DNA of 64,000 nucleotides from Flavobacteriaceae bacterium (GTDB lineage: Bacteria > Bacteroidota > Bacteroidia > Flavobacteriales > Flavobacteriaceae). The stretch spans positions 1 to 64,000 of the forward strand of contig JABHWD010000011.1 in NCBI GenBank assembly GCA_018657955.1. Reading direction: 5' to 3'. The notes below the pieces were generated by a model. The model saw nothing but the letters and a program-made list of their open reading frames with translations, was not told the DNA's origin and made no database searches. Shown piece by piece: positions 33,605-43,174 of this stretch; the stretch's first letter is position 1; each line of letters opens with the position of its first letter. The position numbers were made by a program, and so were the translations under genes.

Positions 33605-34177
33605 TTATAGGGAATCTATTACTTTTCTCAATCTTATGCTTGTCTCTTCTATTTTCCCTTCACCATTAATTCCATAATATCTATCCTGTTTTTGATAATA
33701 TTCTTTTAAAATTGCTGTTTTTTTATAGTATTCTTTTATTCTATTTTTTATAATTGATTCGTTAGAATCATCAACTCTACCGCTGGTTTCTCCCCTTTTT
33801 ATTAATCTTGAAATAAGTATACTATCTTCTACCTCAAATGCTATCATTGCTGAAATATTTGTATTGTTTGAATTCATTAAATGATCTAAGGCCATTGCTT
33901 GACTAGTAGTTCTAGGAAAACCATCAAATATAAACCCATTACAATCCAGATTACTTGCCACAACCTCATTAAACATTTCAATCGTTACCTCATCAGGAAC
34001 TAATTCACCCTTATCCATATATTGTTTAGCAAGAATTCCTAAAGAGGTGTTATTTTTGATATTATATCTAAAAACATCACCAGTAGAAATATGAAATAAA
34101 TTATAAGCATCCTTAATAATCTCTGCCTGAGTTCCTTTTCCTGCCCCTGGAGGTCCAAATAAAACTATATTTTTCAT
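33605..34177 (-). CDS. adk: Adenylate kinase
   Basis: NIVLFGPPGAGKGTQAEII. Confidence 0.96.
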   Translation of the reverse strand: MKNIVLFGPPGAGKGTQAEIIKDAYNLFHISTGDVFRYNIKNNTSLGILAKQYMDKGELVPDEVTIEMFNEVVASNLDCNGFIFDGFPRTTSQAMALDHLMNSNNTNISAMIAFEVEDSILISRLIKRGETSGRVDDSNESIIKNRIKEYYKKTAILKEYYQKQDRYYGINGEGKIEETSIRLRKVIDSL

Positions 34178-34311
34178 TAATAATCTATTATATTGTTATG
34201 AAGGCAATTTATATAGACAAATATAATCAAATCAATAGGTTAATTTCTAATTGATTAAATATTAAAATGTATTTTTACGTTAGTTTAATTTATTGAAATA
34301 TTAAATCTTAT

Positions 34312-35466
34312 ATGCAGTACTTCTCTACTAACTTTAAGCTTGGTATTCTAGGTGGAGGTCAGCTTGGAAAAATGATGTTGTCAGAATGTGCAAAATTTGA
34401 TATATACTGCATTGTACTTGATCCAAATGAAGATGCTCCATGCAGTAATCTAGCCTCAGAATTTTTTGTAGGAGATTTAATGGATTATGATACAGTGTTA
34501 AATTTTGGTAATAAAGCAGATGTTATAACTATTGAGATTGAAAATGTTAATGCTGATGCATTAGAAAAATTAGAATCTTTAGGTAAAAAAGTTTACCCTT
34601 CATCAAATAATATTAAAACAATTCAAAATAAAGGTCTTCAAAAGATTTTTTATAAAGAAAACAATCTTCCAACCTCTGATTTTAAAATTTATGCAAATTT
34701 AAAATCTATTGAAGAAGATCTATTAGAAAATAAATTAAATTTTCCTTTTGTCTGGAAAAGTGCTCAATTTGGATATGATGGGAAAGGAGTTAAAATTGTG
34801 GAAAACAAAGATCAGATAAAAGAACTTCCAAATTTGGAATGTATTGTTGAAGAAAAAATAAAAATACAAAAGGAGCTTTCTGTAATTATCTCTAGAAATG
34901 AGTCCAATCAAGAATCAACTTATCCAATTGTTGAAATGGAATTTAATCAGCAATCAAATCTAGTGGAACGAGTGATTTGTCCAGCTAATATTCCTCTACC
35001 AATAGAGAAAACTGCAGTTCAAATTGCAATAAACTTGTCTAGATCACTTAATCATATTGGCCTATTAGCTATAGAAATGTTTTTAACTCAAGACAATAAA
35101 GTTCTAATTAATGAAATTGCACCAAGGCCTCATAATTCTGGTCATCACACAATAGAATGTTGCTATACTTCTCAGTTTGAACAACATCTAAGAAGTATTC
35201 TTAATCTACCCCTTGGAGATACATCTATTAAAATTCCAGGAATTATGTTAAATTTGGTAGGTGAGAATAAGGTTGAAGGCGATGTTGTATATGAAAATAT
35301 GGAAAAGGTAATGAGGTTTACAGGTGTAACGCCTCACATTTATGGAAAAAGAAAATCAAGATTAAATAGAAAAATGGGGCATATAACAATTGTAAATAAG
35401 AATATAGATGATGCAATTGAAATGTCTAAGGAAATAAAAAAAATTATAAAAGTAACTACAAAATAA
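34312..35466 (+). CDS. purK: N5-carboxyaminoimidazole ribonucleotide synthase
   Basis: LGILGGGQLGKMM; ATP-grasp; adjacent to purE. Confidence 0.95.
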   Translation: MQYFSTNFKLGILGGGQLGKMMLSECAKFDIYCIVLDPNEDAPCSNLASEFFVGDLMDYDTVLNFGNKADVITIEIENVNADALEKLESLGKKVYPSSNNIKTIQNKGLQKIFYKENNLPTSDFKIYANLKSIEEDLLENKLNFPFVWKSAQFGYDGKGVKIVENKDQIKELPNLECIVEEKIKIQKELSVIISRNESNQESTYPIVEMEFNQQSNLVERVICPANIPLPIEKTAVQIAINLSRSLNHIGLLAIEMFLTQDNKVLINEIAPRPHNSGHHTIECCYTSQFEQHLRSILNLPLGDTSIKIPGIMLNLVGENKVEGDVVYENMEKVMRFTGVTPHIYGKRKSRLNRKMGHITIVNKNIDDAIEMSKEIKKIIKVTTK

Positions 35467-35467
35467 T

Positions 35468-35956
35468 ATGCTAGAAGTAGGAATTATAATGGGAAGTAAA
35501 AGCGATCTCCCAGTCATGCAAAATGCTATAGATATTCTAAATGAATTCGAAATAGATTCAGAAGTAGAGATTGTATCAGCTCACAGAACTCCAGAAAAGA
35601 TGTTTAAGTACGCGCAAGATGCTAAGAAAAAAGGCATTAAGGTTATTATTGCTGGAGCTGGAGGTGCTGCGCATCTTCCAGGAATGATTGCTTCAATAAC
35701 TACCCTTCCTGTTATCGGAGTTCCCATCAAATCTAGAAATTCAATAGATGGATGGGATTCAATTCTTTCAATTTTACAAATGCCTGATGGTGTTCCAGTA
35801 GGAACAGTGGCTCTAAATGGTTCAAAAAATGCAGGCATACTTGCTGCACAGATATTAGCAACTACTAATGATAAATTAAGTCAGAAAATTGAAGATTATA
35901 AAAAGGAACTTGAAAATAAAGTTATTTCTTCAAACAAAGATTTAAAACAACAATAG
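35468..35956 (+). CDS. purE: N5-carboxyaminoimidazole ribonucleotide mutase
   Basis: VGIIMGSKSDLPVMQNA...SAHRTPEKMFKY. Confidence 0.97.
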   Translation: MLEVGIIMGSKSDLPVMQNAIDILNEFEIDSEVEIVSAHRTPEKMFKYAQDAKKKGIKVIIAGAGGAAHLPGMIASITTLPVIGVPIKSRNSIDGWDSILSILQMPDGVPVGTVALNGSKNAGILAAQILATTNDKLSQKIEDYKKELENKVISSNKDLKQQ

Positions 35957-36760
35957 TAATACCCATAAAACAGGAATTCCCTCAACCCAAAATGATGAAT
36001 AGAATTTTGATTGTCTTTTTTTGCTATTGATAATTAAAAATATCATTAGAAATGAAATTATAAAAATGTCTAATGATAAATTATCTATAACATTAAGTTT
36101 TATTTTTAAAAATTCAATTAAAAGAAAAAATAGGATCATTATAAATCCTAAAATTTTTGTGTTTCTAATACCAATTTTTTGAGGAATTGTACTTAATCTA
36201 GTATCATCAATATCTATATCTCTAATTTCAAATGGTATAATTACGATTAAAACATAAATAAAAATCTGAATAAAAATAAGTAGTATAAATAATAGCCCTA
36301 AATCCTTGTAAAATTGCAAAGGGAGTAATACAGTAATTAAAGTCCATACTAATGCAACAAGATATATTTTTAAGCCTTTTGTTGCGCGTAAATTATAATT
36401 TGAAATTAAAAATGTTGGGATAGCATATAAAAATGTAATTATACCAGCAAATGATACTAAAACAATCTCATATAATGATAAATAAAATGTAAAGAAAAAC
36501 GCAGACAAGAAAGAAAAAATTGAAATCACTATAATAACCTTTATTTTATATGAAATATTATTATAGTTGTCAATTATAAATTTGAAATATTTAATAAAAT
36601 TATATGCTAATAAGCTAGAAAAAAAAGTAAAATATAATAGATTATTATTTATAGATGAACAATACTTTATCATTATCATAGCCTGCAAACAACATACTGA
36701 TAAAGAGACGTGTATACTAGAATCTATATAAAAGTTAAAAAAATGTTTGAGTAATTTCAT
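35942..36760 (-). CDS. UbiA-like polytopic membrane protein
   Basis: Multiple TM segments; IPFEIRDIDIDDTRLSTIPQKIGIRNTK resembles second UbiA Asp-rich motif. Confidence 0.6.
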   Translation of the reverse strand: MKLLKHFFNFYIDSSIHVSLSVCCLQAMIMIKYCSSINNNLLYFTFFSSLLAYNFIKYFKFIIDNYNNISYKIKVIIVISIFSFLSAFFFTFYLSLYEIVLVSFAGIITFLYAIPTFLISNYNLRATKGLKIYLVALVWTLITVLLPLQFYKDLGLLFILLIFIQIFIYVLIVIIPFEIRDIDIDDTRLSTIPQKIGIRNTKILGFIMILFFLLIEFLKIKLNVIDNLSLDIFIISFLMIFLIINSKKRQSKFYSSFWVEGIPVLWVLLLLF

Positions 36761-36871
36761 CTAATTATTACTTGTTGATAAACTAATAATCATATTTAAT
36801 AATTAATAGCAGATAATATTATAAAAATATCATTATTTAAGTATTTTTACATCCACTAATTCATCATTTTA

Positions 36872-39718
36872 ATGAATACTGAATCTTTCTTAATAAGACA
36901 TATTGGTCCACGAGATGAAGATATCAAAAAAATGCTTAAAACAATCAAGGCAAAATCTCTTGATCAACTTATTGATGAAACCCTGCCTAATGATATAAAA
37001 TTAAAAAAACCTATAGAATTAGATAACCCATTAAGTGAGTCTGAATATTTAATGCATCTTAAAAAGATATCAGGATTAAATAAAGTTTATAAATCCTATA
37101 TTGGATTAGGATATAATAGATCATATTTGCCCGCTGTAATCCAAAGGAATATTTTAGAAAATCCAGGATGGTATACAGCATATACTCCATATCAAGCAGA
37201 AATATCACAGGGTCGAATGGAAGCCTTACTTAATTTCCAGACCATGATTACTGATTTAACAGGAATGGAAATTTCTAATGCATCATTATTAGATGAAAGT
37301 ACTGCTGCAGCTGAAGCTATGAACTTATTATATGCTGTAAGGGATAGGGAGCAGAAGAAAAGTAATGTATCAAAATTCTTTGTTTCTAAAGATGTTTTTC
37401 CTCAAACTCTTTCTGTATTGAAGACTAGGTCAAAACCTATAGGAATTGAATTAGTTATTGATGATGTTGAGAATTTTGATTTTGATTCTACATTTTTTGG
37501 TGCATTAATTCAATATCCTGGAGCATCTGGAGAAATAAAAAATATTAGTTCATTTATTTCTAAATGTATTTCTAGTAATATTAAAACTGCCGTTGCAGCT
37601 GATATTTTAAGTCTAGTACTTTTAGAATCCCCTGGGAAAATTGGTGCAGATGTTGTAGTTGGGACAACCCAAAGATTCGGAATACCCCTTGGCTATGGCG
37701 GACCACATGCAGGATATTTTGCAACCAAGGAAGCCTACAAAAGAAATATTCCTGGAAGAATTATTGGCATTTCAATTGATTGTGATGGAGATAAAGCCTT
37801 CAGAATGGCATTACAAACAAGAGAACAGCACATAAAACGAGATAAGGCTACATCAAACATATGTACTTCTCAAGTTCTTTTGGCAGTTATGGCTGGCATG
37901 TATGCAGTATATCACGGTCCTAAGGGACTTAAAGAAATTGCTAATAAAGTTCATTTTACTGCTGTAACACTATCAAAAAAATTGAAATCCTTAGGATTAA
38001 ATCAATTAAATTCATCGTTTTTTGATACTATAAGAATTGAAGCTAATAGAAATGATATAGAAAAAGAAGCTGAACGATATGAGATAAATTTTTATTATCC
38101 ATCTAAAAATATAGTTTCAATAACTATAAATGAAACGATTACTAAAGATGATCTGAACGATATAGTCTCGGTTTTTTCAAAGATTACAAAAAAAACAATT
38201 ACCACATTAGATAAAATTGAAGAAGAGTCTACAATTGGAAAATCATTTATTAGAAAAACTAATTTTTTGACAAACTCTGTATTTAGTTCATATCATTCAG
38301 AAACTGAATTGATGAGATACATGAAATCTTTAGAAAATAAAGATTTATCCCTTAATAGATCCATGATATCATTAGGATCATGCACTATGAAATTAAATGC
38401 ATCGGCAGAAATGCTTCCGTTAAGTTGGAATAGTTGGGGAAATATCCATCCTTTTGCTCCAAAATCTCAAACAAAAGGATTTGAATTTGTCTTAAAAAAA
38501 CTTGAAAATCAACTAAAAGAAATTACGGGTTTTTCTGCAACATCATTACAACCCAATTCTGGTGCTCAAGGAGAGTATGCAGGATTAATGGTAATTAAGG
38601 CATTTCACGAAAGTAAAAGAAATAGCAATAGAAATATATGTTTAATCCCTTCATCTGCTCACGGGACTAATCCAGCAAGTGCTGTGATGGCAGGCATGAA
38701 AGTAGTAGTAGTTAAATCAAATGAAAAAGGTAATATTGATATAGATGATTTAAAGTCAAAAGCTATTGAAAATAAAGAAAATTTAGCTGCCTTGATGGTT
38801 ACTTATCCTTCAACTCATGGAGTTTTTGAGTCAAATATAATTGAAATAACAAATACTATTCATCATAACGGGGGGCAAGTATATATGGATGGAGCAAATA
38901 TGAATGCTCAAGTTGGTATAACAACCCCAAAAATAATTGGAGCAGATGTTTGCCATCTCAATCTACATAAAACTTTTGCAATTCCGCATGGTGGTGGTGG
39001 ACCTGGAGTAGGTCCTATATGCGTGGCAAAACATCTAGCGCCATTCTTGCCTTCTAATCCTATTATAAACGTTGGGGGAACAAATGCGATTAGTGCTATT
39101 TCTTCTGCTCCGTATGGTTCAGCATTAGCCTGTTTAATCTCGTATGGATATATATCAATGTTAGGAGCAGAAGGACTCACAAAAGCTACAAAAATTGCAA
39201 TTTTAAATGCTAATTATATAAAAGAGCGATTATCAAAAAAATATAAAATTCTTTATTCTGGCAAGCTCGGAAGAGCTGCTCATGAAATGATAATTGATTG
39301 TAGACCCTTTAAAGAAAATGGGATAGAGGTTAGTGATATTGCCAAAAGATTAATTGACTACGGATTTCACGCCCCAACTGTATCATTCCCAGTTGCAGGA
39401 ACATTGATGATAGAACCAACAGAAAGTGAGAGTAAAAATGAATTAGACAGATTCTGTAATGCTATGTTATCAATTAGGGAAGAAATCTCTAATTGTTCGG
39501 AAAATGATAAAAATAATATTTTAAAAAATGCACCACATACTCTTTCAATGGTTACATCCGATAATTGGAAATATGATTATTCAAGAGAACAAGCTGCATT
39601 TCCAATTGAATATTTAAAAGAAAATAAATTCTGGGCATCAGTTAGACGAGTAGATGATGCATACGGAGATAGAAATCTAATATGTAATTGTGTTTCAATA
39701 GAAGAATATAGTAGTTAA
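36872..39718 (+). CDS. gcvP: Glycine dehydrogenase (decarboxylating), P-protein
   Basis: RHIGPRDEDIKKML; full 948 aa; NLHKTFAIPHGGGGPG. Confidence 0.97.
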   Translation: MNTESFLIRHIGPRDEDIKKMLKTIKAKSLDQLIDETLPNDIKLKKPIELDNPLSESEYLMHLKKISGLNKVYKSYIGLGYNRSYLPAVIQRNILENPGWYTAYTPYQAEISQGRMEALLNFQTMITDLTGMEISNASLLDESTAAAEAMNLLYAVRDREQKKSNVSKFFVSKDVFPQTLSVLKTRSKPIGIELVIDDVENFDFDSTFFGALIQYPGASGEIKNISSFISKCISSNIKTAVAADILSLVLLESPGKIGADVVVGTTQRFGIPLGYGGPHAGYFATKEAYKRNIPGRIIGISIDCDGDKAFRMALQTREQHIKRDKATSNICTSQVLLAVMAGMYAVYHGPKGLKEIANKVHFTAVTLSKKLKSLGLNQLNSSFFDTIRIEANRNDIEKEAERYEINFYYPSKNIVSITINETITKDDLNDIVSVFSKITKKTITTLDKIEEESTIGKSFIRKTNFLTNSVFSSYHSETELMRYMKSLENKDLSLNRSMISLGSCTMKLNASAEMLPLSWNSWGNIHPFAPKSQTKGFEFVLKKLENQLKEITGFSATSLQPNSGAQGEYAGLMVIKAFHESKRNSNRNICLIPSSAHGTNPASAVMAGMKVVVVKSNEKGNIDIDDLKSKAIENKENLAALMVTYPSTHGVFESNIIEITNTIHHNGGQVYMDGANMNAQVGITTPKIIGADVCHLNLHKTFAIPHGGGGPGVGPICVAKHLAPFLPSNPIINVGGTNAISAISSAPYGSALACLISYGYISMLGAEGLTKATKIAILNANYIKERLSKKYKILYSGKLGRAAHEMIIDCRPFKENGIEVSDIAKRLIDYGFHAPTVSFPVAGTLMIEPTESESKNELDRFCNAMLSIREEISNCSENDKNNILKNAPHTLSMVTSDNWKYDYSREQAAFPIEYLKENKFWASVRRVDDAYGDRNLICNCVSIEEYSS

Positions 39719-39780
39719 TATTTTAATTAATTATTAATATTTAATAAGTTTAACAATAGAAAGTAATTAACAATTAAAAA

Positions 39781-40839
39781 ATGGGAATAAAAATAATAGG
39801 TAGTGGAAGTTGTATTCCAGAAGTTATTCTAGAAAATTCTACATTTATAAAGAATTCATTTTATAATTCAGATGGGACTAAAATTGAATCACCTAATTCC
39901 GAGATCATTGAAAAATTTAAAAAAATTACTGGGATTAGAGAAAGAAAATATGCAAATAAAGATTTAAATACCTCCGACCTTGGATTTATTGCTGCAAAAA
40001 ATGCTATTGAGAATGCCAATATTGATCCTGAAACTATCGATTATATTATTTTTGCTCACAACTTTGGAAATGTAAAATATAATTCTAACAGAGTAGATGT
40101 TTTCCCTGGATTAGCAGTGAGAGTTAAAAATTTATTAAAAATCCAAAATCCAAAATGTGTTGCTTATGATATTTTGTTTGGATGTCCAGGATGGCTTGAA
40201 GCAGTTATTCAAGCAAAAAGTTTTATAAAATCTGGTATGGCAAAACGCTGTCTAGCTATAGGGGCTGATACTCTATCCAGAGCCATTGATGAATATGATA
40301 GAGATGCAATGATTTATGCAGATGGTGCTGGAGCAACCATTCTTGAAGAATCAGATGAAAAAGGTGGAATTTTGTCTCATAAAACTGAGTCATATACAAA
40401 TGATGAGCTTTACTATTTATTTTATGGAAAGTCGAATAATCAATCCTTAAATAATAATTCTAGATATATAAAGATGAATGGCAGAAAAGTTTATGAATTT
40501 GCTCTAAAAAATGTTCCAAGTGCAATTAAAATGTGTATCGATGAAGCTGGGGTTAAAATATCTGACGTAAAAAAAATATTACTCCATCAAGCTAATGCAA
40601 AAATGGATACTGCTATGGGTAAGAGGTTATATGAATTATATGACCTTGAATTTGATGAAGATATTATGCCATTAACCGTAAAATATTTTGGCAATAGTTC
40701 AGTTGCAACTATTCCAACAATGTTAGATTTAATAAGGAGAAAAAAATTAGATAACCACGTTTTTAACTCTGGTGATATTATAATTTTTGCTAGTGTAGGT
40801 GCTGGCATGCATATTAATGCAATGGTTTATCAATATTAA
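39781..40839 (+). CDS. Beta-ketoacyl-ACP synthase III family protein
   Basis: Catalytic triad apparent: FGCPGW (Cys), LLHQANAK (His), YFGNSS (Asn). Confidence 0.88.
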   Translation: MGIKIIGSGSCIPEVILENSTFIKNSFYNSDGTKIESPNSEIIEKFKKITGIRERKYANKDLNTSDLGFIAAKNAIENANIDPETIDYIIFAHNFGNVKYNSNRVDVFPGLAVRVKNLLKIQNPKCVAYDILFGCPGWLEAVIQAKSFIKSGMAKRCLAIGADTLSRAIDEYDRDAMIYADGAGATILEESDEKGGILSHKTESYTNDELYYLFYGKSNNQSLNNNSRYIKMNGRKVYEFALKNVPSAIKMCIDEAGVKISDVKKILLHQANAKMDTAMGKRLYELYDLEFDEDIMPLTVKYFGNSSVATIPTMLDLIRRKKLDNHVFNSGDIIIFASVGAGMHINAMVYQY

Positions 40840-40848
40840 AATTGATAA

Positions 40849-41370
40849 ATGTATAATGACAACTATCCATATAAGAGATTTAATATAACACTTGAGTTTT
40901 TACAAAACCATATAGAAAAAGACAAATTAATTCTGGATCTAGGCGTAGAGAACCCCCTTTCATCATTAATAAGAGATAATGGTTATAGAGTAGAAAATAC
41001 TTCTGGTGAAGATCTTGACATTGATAGATCTAAAATTATAAATTCAAATGCTGAAGTAGTAACCGCTTTTGAAGTTTTCGAACATTTGTTAGATCCTTAT
41101 AATGTTCTTAAAGATATTAAAGCAAAAAAACTAGTTGCAAGTGTTCCATTAAGATTATGGTTCGCAAGTGCTTATAAAAATGATGATGATGATAGAGACA
41201 GGCATTTTCATGAATTTGAAGATTGGCAGTTTAAATGGCTTCTTAATAAAGCAGGATGGAAAATCATAGATTATAAAAAGTTTACAAATCCTGTAAAAAA
41301 GATAGGCATAAGGCCTTTTTTTAGATTGATTACTCCTAGATATTATTTAGTATACGCAGAGAAAATATAA
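40849..41370 (+). CDS. SAM-dependent methyltransferase-like protein
   Basis: ILDLGVENPLSSLIRDNGY...VVTAFEVFEHLLDP methyltransferase pattern. Confidence 0.75.
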   Translation: MYNDNYPYKRFNITLEFLQNHIEKDKLILDLGVENPLSSLIRDNGYRVENTSGEDLDIDRSKIINSNAEVVTAFEVFEHLLDPYNVLKDIKAKKLVASVPLRLWFASAYKNDDDDRDRHFHEFEDWQFKWLLNKAGWKIIDYKKFTNPVKKIGIRPFFRLITPRYYLVYAEKI

Positions 41371-41378
41371 TACACTAA

Positions 41379-42233
41379 ATGAATATATATATTATAATGC
41401 CTGTGTTTAATGAAGAAAAGTTTTTAAACGATTCTATAGATTCTATAGTAAAACAAATATTACTTCCAAAAAAGCTATTACTTATCAATGATAGTTCAAC
41501 TGACAATTCAGAAAATATATTAAAAAAATATTCTAATAAATTTTCTTGGATTGAGTATATAAATATAGAGTCAAAACAGATTCATATTCCTGGAGAAAAG
41601 GTAATCAATGCCTTTAATAAAGGTTTGGATAAACTTGATTCAAATTATGATATAATATGCAAATTTGATTCTGATATTATCTTGCCAAATAATTATCTGG
41701 AATCAGTTGTAAAAATATTTATAAATAATCTAAAAGTAGGAATAGCTGGGGGAAACCTATGTGTAAAGAAAAATAATCATTGGATGTATGAAAACATATC
41801 TTCAAAAGATCATGTAAGAGGGCCAATTAAATCATATAGAAAAAAGTGTTTTGAGGAAATTAATGGACTAAGATCATCAATAGGATGGGATACTGTAGAT
41901 GTTTTGATTGCACAATTTTATGGTTGGGAAATAAAAACAGATAAAACTCTATTGGTTAAACATTTAAAACCCACAGGAACAAATTATTCTTATAATTCTA
42001 AATTTCTACAGGGAGAGGCTTTGTATAAGATGAGGTTTGGAGTAGTATTAAGTTTAATTTCTGTTATAAAAACTTCAAATAACCTTGGTAGGTTTTCAAT
42101 GATATTTTTTGCCTTTTTTGGATATTTAAATGCATTTGTTAAAAGGAAAGAAAAAATCGTTACAAAAAAACAAGGTAAATTTATTAGAAAATTTAGATGG
42201 GGAAAAGTTTATTCTAAATTGTTAAAAAGCTAA
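41379..42233 (+). CDS. Glycosyltransferase family 2
   Basis: IIMPVFNEEKFLNDSIDSIVKQ...CKFDSDIIL. Confidence 0.88.
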   Translation: MNIYIIMPVFNEEKFLNDSIDSIVKQILLPKKLLLINDSSTDNSENILKKYSNKFSWIEYINIESKQIHIPGEKVINAFNKGLDKLDSNYDIICKFDSDIILPNNYLESVVKIFINNLKVGIAGGNLCVKKNNHWMYENISSKDHVRGPIKSYRKKCFEEINGLRSSIGWDTVDVLIAQFYGWEIKTDKTLLVKHLKPTGTNYSYNSKFLQGEALYKMRFGVVLSLISVIKTSNNLGRFSMIFFAFFGYLNAFVKRKEKIVTKKQGKFIRKFRWGKVYSKLLKS

Positions 42234-43163
42234 TTCGTTTAAATCTACATTTCCTCCAGAAATAACTACTCCAACTTTTTTATTTCTATAAATTTCTTTT
42301 TTAGCAATCAATCCAGCTAACGCTACAGCACTAGATGGTTCAATTACAAGATCTAATTTTTCAATAAAAATTTTCATCGTATTTATAATCTCATTTTCCT
42401 TAACGCATATAATTTTTCTAATTAATTTTTTAATTATTGGAAAATTAATATCACCCAAATTTGTTCTTAATCCATCAGCAATTGTTTTTGTGCTAGAGTT
42501 ATATTCAATCTTTCCAGACTGTAATGACCTATAGGCATCATCTACTTCTTTTGGCTCAACTCCTATAACTTCACATTTATTTGAAAAAACATCTGAAGCT
42601 ATAGCAATCCCTGAGATTAATCCTCCTCCTCCAATAGGTGCTAAAATGTAATCTAAATCTGGAAATTCTTTTAATAATTCTGTTCCAATAGTTGAATTCC
42701 CTAAAATCACATCAATATCATTAGATGGATGAATAAAATGTAAATCATTTTCTAATAAAATTTTAGAAGTTGTTTTTTCTCTGGCCTCAAGAGTAGACTT
42801 ACATTCAATTAAATTAACATCATATTTCAAAACAGAATTTTTCTTAATTCTTGGAGCATTTTCTGGCATAACTATATAAGCATTTATGTTTTGCAAATTA
42901 GATGCACATGCTAGACCCTGAGCAAAATTTCCTGACGAATGTGTTATAACTCCTTTTTCTTTAGATTTTTTTGAAAGAGACTTAAGTGCATTTGAAGCTG
43001 CTCTTATCTTAAAAGAGCCTGTTTTTTGAAAATTTTCACATTTAAAGTAAACCTTACAATCACATAAATCATTAATAAAATCAAATTGTAAAACAGGTGT
43101 TTTATTTATAAATGGTTTAATCTTTTCGTGAGTTTCTAATAATAAATCTTTAGAAAATTCCAT
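42222..43163 (-). CDS. Threonine/serine dehydratase, PLP-dependent
   Basis: FKCENFQKTGSFKIRAASNAL; PIGGGGLISG. Confidence 0.9.
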   Translation of the reverse strand: MEFSKDLLLETHEKIKPFINKTPVLQFDFINDLCDCKVYFKCENFQKTGSFKIRAASNALKSLSKKSKEKGVITHSSGNFAQGLACASNLQNINAYIVMPENAPRIKKNSVLKYDVNLIECKSTLEAREKTTSKILLENDLHFIHPSNDIDVILGNSTIGTELLKEFPDLDYILAPIGGGGLISGIAIASDVFSNKCEVIGVEPKEVDDAYRSLQSGKIEYNSSTKTIADGLRTNLGDINFPIIKKLIRKIICVKENEIINTMKIFIEKLDLVIEPSSAVALAGLIAKKEIYRNKKVGVVISGGNVDLNELAF

Positions 43164-43174
43164 CTAATCTATTA

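Noticed and set aside
34230-34256. AATCAAT...ATTGATT inverted repeat between adk and purK
   Set aside because: Only 7 bp in a very AT-rich region; expected by chance
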